From Dehalococcoidia bacterium (GTDB lineage Bacteria > Chloroflexota > Dehalococcoidia > SZUA-161), in NCBI GenBank assembly GCA_011174795.1, contig DUEY01000019.1, positions 1 through 36,228 of the forward strand: a stretch of 36,228 nt of DNA, read 5' to 3'. The notes beneath the pieces are model-generated. The model worked only from the letters and a program-made list of their open reading frames with translations. It made no database searches and was not told the DNA's origin. Both the position numbers and the translations under genes were made by a program. Of the stretch, positions 1 through 6,949 are shown piece by piece (position 1 is the stretch's first letter; every line of letters starts with the position of its first letter).

Positions 1-230
1 AATAATACATTTTTCGGGTAGTTATAGCTGAGCACATCGTCTGGATTGAGAGCTGCAATCTTGGACTTTATCATAGGCGACAGCAGTGTATCCATGGCAT
101 GGGTCAAGTCATAGGTGAACGTGGCAATGCCGCACTTGCGCGGAGGGAATGTGGAAACATAGAGGATGCACAAACCGCCATCCACATGGTGGCTATTGCC
201 TCTCTTCTTATCTGCTTTTAAGTTAGCCAT
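1..230 (-). CDS. Glycosyltransferase (group 1/4 type), N-terminal part only
   Basis: Reading the minus strand from the ATG at 230 gives an uninterrupted frame of 76 codons to the window edge. After about 18 polar residues comes a hydrophobic strand, ILYVST, and then the sequence FPPRKCGIATFTYDL. This resembles the Rossmann-fold N-terminus of GT4-like glycosyltransferases, where the glycine loop follows the first beta strand and binds the acceptor or nucleotide-sugar phosphate. The catalytic GT-B C-terminal half lies outside the window, so the donor sugar cannot be inferred. No strong ribosome binding site is seen before the ATG. It runs in the same direction as the two small genes upstream (409-1026) but is separated from them by 178 bp. 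The family call rests on one motif, so a related GT-B enzyme is possible. Confidence 0.65.
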   Translation of the reverse strand, partial: MANLKADKKRGNSHHVDGGLCILYVSTFPPRKCGIATFTYDLTHAMDTLLSPMIKSKIAALNPDDVLSYNYPKNVL

Positions 231-408
231 AGCATTACTGCTGTACTTCGTATCCTCGTTGCACAACAGCTCTTCATAAAGTTGTTGTTACCAAATCGCT
301 TTCTCACCACAAATCAATACACTGCACTGTCTATCTTCTGAGTGCAGATGCAACAATGAAATCACCCCCAGCGCCAACAATCCTTCGGCGAGCATTGTAT
401 CGCTTCTG

Positions 409-702
409 TCAATTCAACCCAATCTTCTGAGTCGGAGGCTGCACTCCCATCGCAGCCTCTTTCCTAGGCTCAAACCTTCCGTCCTGCCTGATAGAGCCGA
501 TAGTGAAGTGTGGTTTGTGTGACTTCAGTATATGCTTCTCCCAGCAATGGGAATGCGTATACACCCCACAATAGCAACGAAAAACCACCCTTCCGATATA
601 GAGAGGATTGCCACAAACACTGCAGTTCAACGCCGTATCACCTCTTTCCAATAGAAATTCCAGGCCCCGCAGGGCACCTTTGATTAAGTAACGATTGGGC
701 AT
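409..702 (-). CDS. Small Cys/His-rich protein, putative zinc-binding
   Basis: This 97-residue protein has a central cluster CSVCGNPL, then CYCG, then HSHCWEKH, which looks like a treble-clef or RING-like zinc site (ligands about C27, C30, C43, C45, H50, H52, C53). The tail is basic and low in structure. No catalytic motif is seen. The start ATG at 702 has no good Shine-Dalgarno sequence, but a perfect palindrome lies at 710-724, just upstream. The gene follows the winged-helix gene at 742-1026 on the same strand with a 39-bp gap, so the two may be cotranscribed. Its function is unknown; binding of nucleic acid or protein through a zinc finger is an inference from the ligand spacing. Confidence 0.6.
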   Translation of the reverse strand: MPNRYLIKGALRGLEFLLERGDTALNCSVCGNPLYIGRVVFRCYCGVYTHSHCWEKHILKSHKPHFTIGSIRQDGRFEPRKEAAMGVQPPTQKIGLN

Positions 703-709
703 TTTTACT

Positions 710-724
710 TTGAACAGAGTTCAA
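710..724. promoter_or_regulatory. Perfect palindrome, candidate operator
   Basis: TTGAAC-AGA-GTTCAA is a perfect 6-bp inverted repeat with a 3-bp spacer. It sits 8 bp upstream of the start codon of the Cys/His-rich gene and 18 bp after the stop of the winged-helix regulator gene. Its size suits a dimeric winged-helix protein. Binding by the neighbouring regulator is an inference only. Confidence 0.3.
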
Positions 725-741
725 CATTCATTATCCAACCA

Positions 742-1026
742 CTATTTTTTACCACGCTTAGCTCCAAGGACCAATAAGAACTCTCCAATAGCAGCATCTG
801 AAAAATCGTCTTTGATGGGCACACTTGTGTTTATACGGTAATGATTTTGCCGCCCGACCTTTGTTCTGCTTATGTAGCCTTCTTTATCGAGGTCGCTAAT
901 TATCCTCAGAGCCGCCCTTTCCGTTATGCCCACGGCATCGCCCAGCGCCCTCGCCGTACTGCTGGGTTGCCGCGCTATAGCGGCCAGAATAAGCCCATGA
1001 TTTGTAATGAAGCCCCAGTCAGCCAT
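742..1026 (-). CDS. Winged helix-turn-helix transcriptional regulator
   Basis: This 94-residue protein is almost entirely one winged-helix domain: helix 1 (about residues 8-20), helix 2 in STARALGDAVGI, recognition helix in TERAALRIISDLDKEG, and the wing in YISRTKVGRQNHYRI. The last pattern is the usual beta hairpin of MarR/ArsR-like regulators. There is no ligand-binding domain or conserved cysteine, so a metal or redox sensor is not evident. The ATG at 1026 is preceded by a purine-rich GGAAGGAGAG ribosome site. The gene is divergent from the unknown gene at 1279 across an AT-rich spacer that holds candidate operators. It probably regulates itself or the gene downstream at 409-702. Confidence 0.8.
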   Translation of the reverse strand: MADWGFITNHGLILAAIARQPSSTARALGDAVGITERAALRIISDLDKEGYISRTKVGRQNHYRINTSVPIKDDFSDAAIGEFLLVLGAKRGKK

Positions 1027-1111
1027 CTCTCCTTCCCTCCCTTACTCCAAGTAAATCCGCGCTCCTCCTTCAACGAACACACCCATAATTAAAAAAAATA
1101 TTCATCTCCTC

Positions 1112-1140
1112 TTGACAATTTGAAATTTTTCATGTTTAAT
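1112..1140 (+). promoter_or_regulatory. Sigma-70-type promoter in AT-rich spacer
   Basis: TTGACA (1112-1117) and TTTAAT (1135-1140) are separated by 17 bp, a near-consensus promoter reading towards the gene at 1279. The spacer 1027-1278 is very AT-rich; the 60 bases from 1141 contain only 11 G or C. An 8-bp sequence overlapping the -35 box, TTGACAAT, recurs inverted (ATTGTCAA) at 1205-1212, so a regulator may bind both. The long distance to the start codon (about 130 bp) leaves room for an untranslated leader. Confidence 0.5.
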
Positions 1141-1278
1141 TTTAGAAGATATATTATTCATGCTAGGTTATAGATGCTAATTAATTATTACAATATTATT
1201 AATGATTGTCAATTGTTTCATAATAATTGATGTATGTCAAGTCATTTTAAATTACAGGAGGAAACAAAGTAAACAGCG

Positions 1279-1548
1279 ATGGACGCAACGAAAGACCGGA
1301 TCGGTGAATATTACCTGAAAGAAGCCGGATGGGCCGACGGCTGGGCAGTTGTAGCAGACCCCGCAAAGTTCGCTGAGAGATTTAACTTGATCGTTCGGGG
1401 AGCTTACCGTCCCGTTACGGTTGATGATATACGCTCGATGATGAAATGCGGCTTGATTGGTCGATGTGGTTTCTTCGACCGTTCGGATTTGCAGACAGTA
1501 AGGGGTATACTTCAGTATGAACGGCTCCGGGAACGTACCGCTGAATGA
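1279..1548 (+). CDS. Hypothetical protein, 89 residues
   Basis: I do not recognise this family. The protein is soluble, with no membrane segment or signal peptide, contains a charged N-terminus, a stretch rich in Phe and Arg, and two cysteines in KCGLIGRCGFF (about residues 55-61) that could bind a metal or form a disulfide. The ATG at 1279 is the first possible start after an in-frame stop at 1270. A strong AGGAGG is present at 1256-1261 but 17 nt away, which is longer than usual. It is followed 87 bp later by a universal stress protein gene on the same strand, with a small hairpin (1578-1597) between, so the two may form a stress-related unit. Confidence 0.6.
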   Translation: MDATKDRIGEYYLKEAGWADGWAVVADPAKFAERFNLIVRGAYRPVTVDDIRSMMKCGLIGRCGFFDRSDLQTVRGILQYERLRERTAE

Positions 1549-1577
1549 AAAAGGGCTAATTAGGTATAGCGGGTCCT

Positions 1578-1597
1578 CCGCATGAGTATTTATGCGG
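1578..1597 (+). other. Short hairpin between 1279 gene and universal stress gene
   Basis: CCGCAT and ATGCGG flank an 8-nt loop and form a perfect 6-bp stem. No T-run follows, so it is not a typical terminator. It may mark the end of the upstream message or sit in the leader of the universal stress protein gene. Confidence 0.3.
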
Positions 1598-1635
1598 TCG
1601 AGGTGTTACTATATCAGTAAAAAGGAGATGCGCCT

Positions 1636-2547
1636 TTGAAAATACTAATTGCGACCGATGGCTCCCGGCATTCAGAGATGGCCTATAGTACGTTGAGGGC
1701 GCTTAAGCTTCCCCCCCAGACTAAGTTCATGGTAATGACCGTGGTCCCTGAGCACACCTTCCTCGGGGGGATAACTCTTCATATGCTCAGGGGTGACGCC
1801 GCAGCCAGAGAGCAGGCACATAAAGCTCAGGATGAAAAAGCCGCCCTACTTCTCGAGCAGCCTGCTGAGCTGATGCGAAAAACCGGCGCCAGTGTTGAAA
1901 CCATCGTGCGCCGGGGAAACCCCGCCGAACAAATTATAAAGCAGGCTCACGAGTTCCGTGCCGACCTTGTTGCTGTAGGAGCGAAAGGTATCACCGATTC
2001 CCGCCGCTTTCCGCTCGGCAGCGTGGCCCAAAAGGTGATGAAATACTCGGCAACCAGCGTTCTCATTGCCCGGGAGCAAACTGCCAAGATCAGGCAGGTG
2101 CTCCTGGCAATTGATGGCTCCAAATACTCTGATGCTGCGGGCAACTTTCTACTGGAATTACCCTTGCCCCTGCAAAGCCATGTCGTCTTTGTAACCAGTC
2201 TACAGTCTCATGTAGCCACCCTGATAAAAATGCCCACCCTCGACCTTGATATCAACCAGAAAATACTTGCCGAACTCCGATCTATCGAGGAAGACGCAGC
2301 CCGGAACCTGATGGCAAAGACGGTGCAACAGTTTCAGGATAAGGGCTACGATACAGAGTCAATAGTCTTGCGAGGTGAACCAGCTGCAGAAATTCTGATG
2401 GCCTCAAAAACAATAAATCCTGACCTCATCGTGCTGGGAGCCAGGGGGCTGTCTGGAATCGAGGGCTTCTTATTGGGAAGTGTAGCACAGAGGGTGGCAA
2501 GATTCTCCAGGTACTCAGTACTGATCGTCAGGTCACCAAAGAGTTGA
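1636..2547 (+). CDS. Universal stress protein, two UspA domains
   Basis: The protein has two UspA-type Rossmann domains in tandem (about residues 1-148 and 152-303). Each begins with a strand and acidic turn (LIATDGS and LLAIDGS) and ends with an intact G-x2-G-x9-G-S nucleotide-binding motif, GAKG...GS and GARG...GS. Intact motifs suggest an ATP-binding class. UspA proteins are cytoplasmic and respond to starvation, redox and energy stress. TTG at 1636 is chosen as the start because GGAG at 1624-1627 lies 8 nt before it and the protein then begins MKILIATDGS, exactly as the family does. It may be cotranscribed with the 89-residue gene upstream. A second tandem UspA protein is encoded at 15823. 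Confidence 0.9.
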   Translation: MKILIATDGSRHSEMAYSTLRALKLPPQTKFMVMTVVPEHTFLGGITLHMLRGDAAAREQAHKAQDEKAALLLEQPAELMRKTGASVETIVRRGNPAEQIIKQAHEFRADLVAVGAKGITDSRRFPLGSVAQKVMKYSATSVLIAREQTAKIRQVLLAIDGSKYSDAAGNFLLELPLPLQSHVVFVTSLQSHVATLIKMPTLDLDINQKILAELRSIEEDAARNLMAKTVQQFQDKGYDTESIVLRGEPAAEILMASKTINPDLIVLGARGLSGIEGFLLGSVAQRVARFSRYSVLIVRSPKS

Positions 2548-2572
2548 CCATCGTCGGCGAAAGGATTTGAGG

Positions 2573-2578
2573 TATAAT
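2573..2578 (+). promoter_or_regulatory. -10 box (TATAAT)
   Basis: A consensus TATAAT lies 41 bp before the acetyltransferase start at 2619. No good -35 element is visible at 16-18 bp. It would give a leader of about 35 nt. Confidence 0.4.
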
Positions 2579-2618
2579 CTACATATCTTCTCCCCACTCC
2601 GCTAGTAAGGTGGGTCCT

Positions 2619-3176
2619 ATGTCGTTCAACAGTAATACAGAGGAAGGGAAGAGAAAGAGAGCCGAGGCCGAAATCCGCCAGATGGAGATAGACGACCTTG
2701 CCCCCGTCTATCACCTTGGCGAGCGACTCTTCACCAGTGAAGAGTTACCGAGCCTGTATCGAACATGGGACCCTTATGAGGTTACCGAGTATTTCAGCTC
2801 AGACCCCGATTATTGCCTTGTTGCCGAGGTAGAAGGGCAGATCGTTGGCTTCATCCTGGCTACCACCATCGAAAAGGAAGGTACCGCCTGGAAAAGATAC
2901 GGGTATATTGCCTGGATGGGTGTCGACGAAGCTTTACAGAGGAGCAACCTGGGACGCCGGATGTACCGCAGACTGGAGGAGGAGCTGCTGGAGGAAGGGG
3001 TGAGAATGGTTATGGCTGACACACAGGGAGACAACGTCGAGGCAATCGCTTTTTTCAAGGCTATCGGCTTCACCCCTCGCAGCCAGCATGTATGGTTGGC
3101 TAAGACCCTGCGGCGACAAGCCAAGGAAAATTCACCGCCCAAGCGCACGCCACCTGCAGCAGGTGACATGAGTTAA
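2619..3176 (+). CDS. GNAT-family N-acetyltransferase (RimI-like)
   Basis: The 185-residue protein shows the GNAT fold in order: N-terminal strand and helix (IRQMEIDDLAPVYHLGERLF), the central strands (CLVAEVEGQIVGFILA), and the acetyl-CoA pyrophosphate loop with Q-x2-G-x-G/A variant RSNLGRRMYRRLEEEL, then ADTQGDNVEAIAFFKAIGF, which is the hallmark of motif B. Such enzymes transfer acetyl from acetyl-CoA to an amine, often a protein N-terminus; the substrate is not deducible. The ATG at 2619 is preferred over a GTG at 2610 because AAGG lies upstream at a suitable distance. The C-terminal 25 residues are basic and proline-rich and probably disordered. A separate promoter-like TATAAT precedes it. 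Confidence 0.85.
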   Translation: MSFNSNTEEGKRKRAEAEIRQMEIDDLAPVYHLGERLFTSEELPSLYRTWDPYEVTEYFSSDPDYCLVAEVEGQIVGFILATTIEKEGTAWKRYGYIAWMGVDEALQRSNLGRRMYRRLEEELLEEGVRMVMADTQGDNVEAIAFFKAIGFTPRSQHVWLAKTLRRQAKENSPPKRTPPAAGDMS

Positions 3177-3222
3177 GGCCAACGCTGACGAGAGGTAATA
3201 GAGCGTTTCAGGAAAATATACG

Positions 3223-4335
3223 ATGGGCTCAGTAAAAGATAGGTCGATGGACATACAGCCTGAGAGGCTGAAAAACCTTCTCAAGGCACTCATTGACATA
3301 TACAGTCCCTCAGGAAAAGAGGAGGACGTCCTCGAGTATACCAACGATTATTTAGTGGCACAGGGTTTGACGGTAACCAAGCAAGAGGTCGATGAGAACC
3401 GTTTCAACATCCTGGTATTCCCCGAAAAAGATGATGAGATGGTTCTTTGCTTCGTCGGGCACCTAGACACAGTCAACGCCTATGACATCGAGGATTATGG
3501 CTTTACCGATGAAGGAGACACGGTTACCGGCCTGGGAGCTACGGATATGAAATCGGGCTGCGCTGCCATGATAGAGGCATTCACCGTCCTGGCGAAAAAA
3601 GGCGGCATGCTTCCGCCTATTGGCCTGGCCCTGGTCGTGGGTGAAGAGGAAGAGAGCGATGGTGCCAAGGCTCTGGTCGAAGAATACAGCTTTCCCTGGG
3701 CAGTGATTGGCGAGCCCACGAACATAATGCCCTGTCTGGGGCACTACGGTTACCTCGAAGTGCTGCTGCGTACCCAGGGCAGGAGGGCGCATTCTTCCGT
3801 TCCCGAGTTCGGGCAAAATGCTATCGAGACAATGCTGCGGCTCCTTCTTGAAGTCATGGATTATACCTCTTCCAGCCCGACGCTGGTTTACAATATCAGG
3901 CAACTGATGGGATTTCCCGGCGGATTTGTCGTGCCTGATGCCTGCGAGGCCTGGCTGGACCTTCACCTGCCACCCGACTCGAGAATTGATGTGCTCAAAG
4001 CAGAACTGGAGCAGCTTGTTGAGGCAGCAGGCCAGAATATACCCGACCTGAATGGCTATATCCGTTTTGAGGACACCTATTCGGGCTACCGGATTTCCCC
4101 GGAGCGGCCACTGGTTAAAAAGCTGGAGGAAGTGTATCGCAGGATGTCCATTCCGTGGGAACCACAGGACTTCAGGAGCCATTCCGACGGGAGCGTGCTC
4201 TGGACGGCGGGAGTAAATCCTATTATATTGGGGCCCGGTCGCCTGGAGGAAGCACATACACCGGAAGAATCGGTGGCTTTCCCTGACGTATTACAGGCAG
4301 CCCGGCTCTATTTGAATCTCGCCACAGCTCTATAA
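3223..4335 (+). CDS. M20-family metallopeptidase / deacylase
   Basis: The 370-residue protein has the full two-zinc signature of M20 enzymes (ArgE/DapE/CPG2): GHLDT with H80 and catalytic D82, bridging Asp in GATDMKSG (D108), GEEEE with the general base near E141-E142, EPT near E164, and a C-terminal His in EEAHTPEE. The dimerisation domain lies between about residues 175 and 290. These enzymes hydrolyse N-acyl or peptide bonds of small substrates in the cytoplasm. An arginine or lysine biosynthetic role is possible, but argC lies 25 kb away, so the substrate is open. The start at ATG 3223 follows AGGA; ATG 3247 is an alternative. It converges with the 740-residue oxidoreductase gene with only 5 bp between stops and no terminator visible. 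Confidence 0.85.
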   Translation: MGSVKDRSMDIQPERLKNLLKALIDIYSPSGKEEDVLEYTNDYLVAQGLTVTKQEVDENRFNILVFPEKDDEMVLCFVGHLDTVNAYDIEDYGFTDEGDTVTGLGATDMKSGCAAMIEAFTVLAKKGGMLPPIGLALVVGEEEESDGAKALVEEYSFPWAVIGEPTNIMPCLGHYGYLEVLLRTQGRRAHSSVPEFGQNAIETMLRLLLEVMDYTSSSPTLVYNIRQLMGFPGGFVVPDACEAWLDLHLPPDSRIDVLKAELEQLVEAAGQNIPDLNGYIRFEDTYSGYRISPERPLVKKLEEVYRRMSIPWEPQDFRSHSDGSVLWTAGVNPIILGPGRLEEAHTPEESVAFPDVLQAARLYLNLATAL

Positions 4336-4340
4336 GCCGT

Positions 4341-6563
4341 TCAGACTTCGGCAGCAACCTCTAACACCGGCACCGGCTTCACCACCGGCGGCGCCAGGGG
4401 CGCCTCCGTAATCTTCAGTCTCAGGTCGCACCGCAGGCATCGTCCTGCCTCGGCACGTGCCTTGTCCTCGGCCAGGCATGGCTTCGCCTCGGCGAAGCCT
4501 TTCAGCCGCTCCTCCCGGGAGATGAGGTGCTCCTCAAACCTTCCCCTGTCGGCAAACCCTTCGTCCTTGCCCAGCCACCCGCTTGCTTCCTCGACCGGCG
4601 CCAGCACCTCGTCGATAATACCGCTGCCGCCGAGATACCTGTCAATCGAGCATGCAGCAGCACGCCCAGCGGCTATAGCCTCGATGACCGAGGCAGCCCC
4701 GCTGACGCAGTCGCCGCCGGCGAACACGCCGGTCTTGCTGGTCTCCATGCTCTGACGATTGACCTGAATAGTACTGCCCCTGCCTGTCTTCAGTTCGAAT
4801 TGCTCCGGCACCGACGGCACCTGGCCGATGGCCGCGATTATGGTATCGAACTCAGTGGTATACTCGCTGCCATTGATGGGCACGGGACGCCGCCTGCCGC
4901 TGGCATCTGGCTCTCCCAGCCTCATCCTGACGCACTCCAGATTCAGCTTTCCGTTGCTCTGCGTTATCTTGGATGGCGCCGCCAAGAATACAATCTGAAT
5001 CCCCTCGTCAAGGGCATCCTCTATCTCTTCCAGTGCAGCGGGCATCTCGGCTCGCGTGCGGCGGTAGACTATGATCACTTCGTCGGCACCAACGCGCAGT
5101 GAAACCCGCGCCGCATCGATAGCGGCGTTTCCGCCGCCGATGACCGCCACCTTGCCCTTGATATCAACCTTCCTCCCCAGGTTCGCCTCCCTGAGGAAAG
5201 TCGCCCCATCCATAACGCCGGGCAGTTCCTCGCCGTCGACACCTATCTTGGTGCCCTGGTGCGCGCCTATCCCAAGGAAGACGGCGTCGTATCCTTTCTG
5301 AAGCAGGCTGTCCACCGATTCGACCCTGGTATCAGTCTTTATCTCTACCCCCGCCTCACGGATTACATCAATCTCAGCGGCGAGAACATCGCGCGGCAGA
5401 CGGTACTCGGGAATACCCACTCTCATCATACCGCCGGGCTCGGGCAGCGCCTCGAACACCACCACCGAGTGCCCCGCTTTCGCCAGATAGTAGCCGGCAG
5501 TAAGGCCTGCGGGGCCGGCCCCGACCACCGCCACCTTCTTGCCGGTGCTCGCTGCGGCCTTCGAGCCTGCCCTCCACTGCTCGTCTCCCCTGTCGGCGGC
5601 TACCCGCTTGAGCTCCTTTATAGATATGGGCTCATTGAGGTCACTGCGGCGGCAGGCCTGCTCACAGGGATGTATGCAGACCCTCCCCAGTGAACCGGGG
5701 AAGGGAACCTTCTCCCTGATCACCGCCAGTGCCTCGCCGTACTTGCCCTGTGCCACGTAGTTCACATACCTCGGTATATCGATATGAGCGGGGCAAGCGT
5801 CGCTGCAGGGGACGATATAGCCCTCGCGGTTCTCGTAAATCCTATCCTGCGACACCCAGTCGACAATTGCGCCCGTGGGGCAGACCTCGACGCAGGCGAA
5901 GCAGAACCTGCACCCCGATTCAGCGACCGAGCCCCCGTTTACCGTATCCACCCGTGTCGGGTTCTCCTCATCGTCTAAGACGTAGACCCCCACACCCCGC
6001 ACATCCCGGCAGATGCGAACGCAGCGGCCACAGAGCACGCAGAGGTCGTAGTTTCGCTCGTAGAACGGGTTGTCCCGCAGTACGGCGTTGTACCCCTTGG
6101 GAGTGTAGGTGATTTCACCGCCGACGCCGACGTAATCCACCAGCCTCTGGAACTCACAATGCCCGTTCTTGGGGCAGATAACGCAGTGCTGGTCGACAGC
6201 CACGGTTCGCAGGCAGACATCAAAGGGGCTGCACCTCTCACGGCGCCAGCAGTCGAGACAGGCATGGGGATGCTCGGCGAGCATCTTAGCCAGAGCTTCG
6301 TGGCGGCTTTCCCGCAGCTCAGGCGTCTCGGTGATAACCACCATCCCCTGTGCCACCTCGGTCTTACACGCCAGTGGGAAATCCTCCTCCCCCTCGATCT
6401 TCACCACGCACAGGCGGCACTGGCCGAGCGGCGTCAGGTCGGGGTGGTCGCAGAGGAAGGGAATGTAGATGCCGGCTTCCTGCGCCGCCCGGAGGACCGT
6501 TGTCCCCGGTTTCGCCTTGACCTTTTGCCCGTCGATAGTTATCGTAATCTCATTCTTCGGCAT
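4341..6563 (-). CDS. Fused NuoG-like Fe-S / GltD-like FAD oxidoreductase
   Basis: A 740-residue fusion. Residues 1-80 are a plant-type [2Fe-2S] domain (C38, C49, C52, C66). Residues 95-140 hold a His/Cys cluster domain as in NuoG and Fe-hydrogenases (C102, C105, C111, C117, C127, C130, C136). Two [4Fe-4S] sites follow (C175, C178, C181, C185; C218, C221, C224, C228). From about 250 the protein is a GltD/NfnB-type module with further cysteines (C253, C257, C296, C300, C304), an FAD site GAGPAG at 348-353 and an NAD(P) site AVIGGGNAAIDAAR. A last pair, CLRC, is near the end. Such fusions pass electrons between NAD(P)H and partner dehydrogenases or ferredoxin. The partner is not encoded here. 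The ATG at 6563 has a GGAGAGGAG site. It is divergent from nfnAB and has its own promoter and terminator-like leader. Confidence 0.85.
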   Translation of the reverse strand: MPKNEITITIDGQKVKAKPGTTVLRAAQEAGIYIPFLCDHPDLTPLGQCRLCVVKIEGEEDFPLACKTEVAQGMVVITETPELRESRHEALAKMLAEHPHACLDCWRRERCSPFDVCLRTVAVDQHCVICPKNGHCEFQRLVDYVGVGGEITYTPKGYNAVLRDNPFYERNYDLCVLCGRCVRICRDVRGVGVYVLDDEENPTRVDTVNGGSVAESGCRFCFACVEVCPTGAIVDWVSQDRIYENREGYIVPCSDACPAHIDIPRYVNYVAQGKYGEALAVIREKVPFPGSLGRVCIHPCEQACRRSDLNEPISIKELKRVAADRGDEQWRAGSKAAASTGKKVAVVGAGPAGLTAGYYLAKAGHSVVVFEALPEPGGMMRVGIPEYRLPRDVLAAEIDVIREAGVEIKTDTRVESVDSLLQKGYDAVFLGIGAHQGTKIGVDGEELPGVMDGATFLREANLGRKVDIKGKVAVIGGGNAAIDAARVSLRVGADEVIIVYRRTRAEMPAALEEIEDALDEGIQIVFLAAPSKITQSNGKLNLECVRMRLGEPDASGRRRPVPINGSEYTTEFDTIIAAIGQVPSVPEQFELKTGRGSTIQVNRQSMETSKTGVFAGGDCVSGAASVIEAIAAGRAAACSIDRYLGGSGIIDEVLAPVEEASGWLGKDEGFADRGRFEEHLISREERLKGFAEAKPCLAEDKARAEAGRCLRCDLRLKITEAPLAPPVVKPVPVLEVAAEV

Positions 6564-6624
6564 CTCATCACTCCTCTCCAGGCTCTTCCAACCCCGCCAC
6601 AGACTGCCACGAGTTCATAAAAAG

Positions 6625-6653
6625 GGGTTCGGCTTACCTGTGTAAGCGAACCC
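6625..6653 (-). terminator. Intrinsic terminator in leader, candidate attenuator
   Basis: Read on the minus strand, GGGTTCGCTTAC and GTAAGCCGAACCC form a 12-bp stem with one bulged base and a 4-nt ACAG loop, followed at once by CTTTTT. It lies between the minus-strand promoter (6709-6737) and the start codon at 6563, so it would stop transcription before the oxidoreductase gene unless relieved. No other minus-strand gene lies upstream that it could terminate. Confidence 0.6.
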
Positions 6654-6708
6654 TGAAATAACAAAGCGAAACGTAGACATCATTTACCGGAGCGGGTTTC
6701 ACTGCACT

Positions 6709-6737
6709 ATTTTAGCTCAAGGCGCTCATCAGGTCAA
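6709..6737 (-). promoter_or_regulatory. Promoter of the 740-residue oxidoreductase
   Basis: On the minus strand TTGACC (6737-6732) and TAAAAT (6714-6709) are spaced by exactly 17 bp, each matching the consensus at 5 of 6 positions. Transcription would start near 6702 and give a leader of about 139 nt that contains the terminator-like hairpin. Confidence 0.6.
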
Positions 6738-6837
6738 CGATTTACGCTCGCTTACTAACCGCGCCCATCCGCCAAACCGGTCAGCCCCGACCGCGCGTTC
6801 GAGGAGTGCAGTAGCTCTGGCGTTTTCAGCAAATAGT

Positions 6838-6846
6838 TGCTATAAT
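6838..6846 (+). promoter_or_regulatory. Extended -10 promoter of nfnAB
   Basis: TGC-TATAAT is an extended -10 element with a perfect hexamer; there is no convincing -35 box, as is common for extended -10 promoters. The start would be near 6853, giving a leader of about 97 nt that contains the perfect hairpin at 6886-6920. Confidence 0.6.
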
Positions 6847-6885
6847 AAGACGCCGGAAGGCTGAACTAAAGTTATGTGCAGTTCG

Positions 6886-6920
6886 AATGAACAGGCTCTC
6901 TGTTTGAGAGCCTGTTCATT
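6886..6920 (+). other. Perfect 15-bp hairpin in nfnA leader
   Basis: Two 15-nt arms, AATGAACAGGCTCTC and its exact complement, surround the loop TGTTT. The hairpin ends 29 nt before the nfnA start codon. No U-tract follows on either strand, so it is not a classical terminator. It could stabilise the mRNA, bind a protein, or be a degenerate attenuator. Confidence 0.6.
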
Positions 6921-6949
6921 TGCTGTTTACTACCAGACAGGGAGGGAAT

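Noticed and set aside
3463-4257. 264-residue minus-strand frame inside the M20 peptidase gene
   Set aside because: Antisense shadow of a high-GC gene; the plus frame has full M20 metal motifs, while this one has no recognisable domain or ribosome site.
6886-6920. nfnA leader hairpin as a rho-independent terminator
   Set aside because: No run of T follows on either strand, so it is kept as a hairpin of unknown function.
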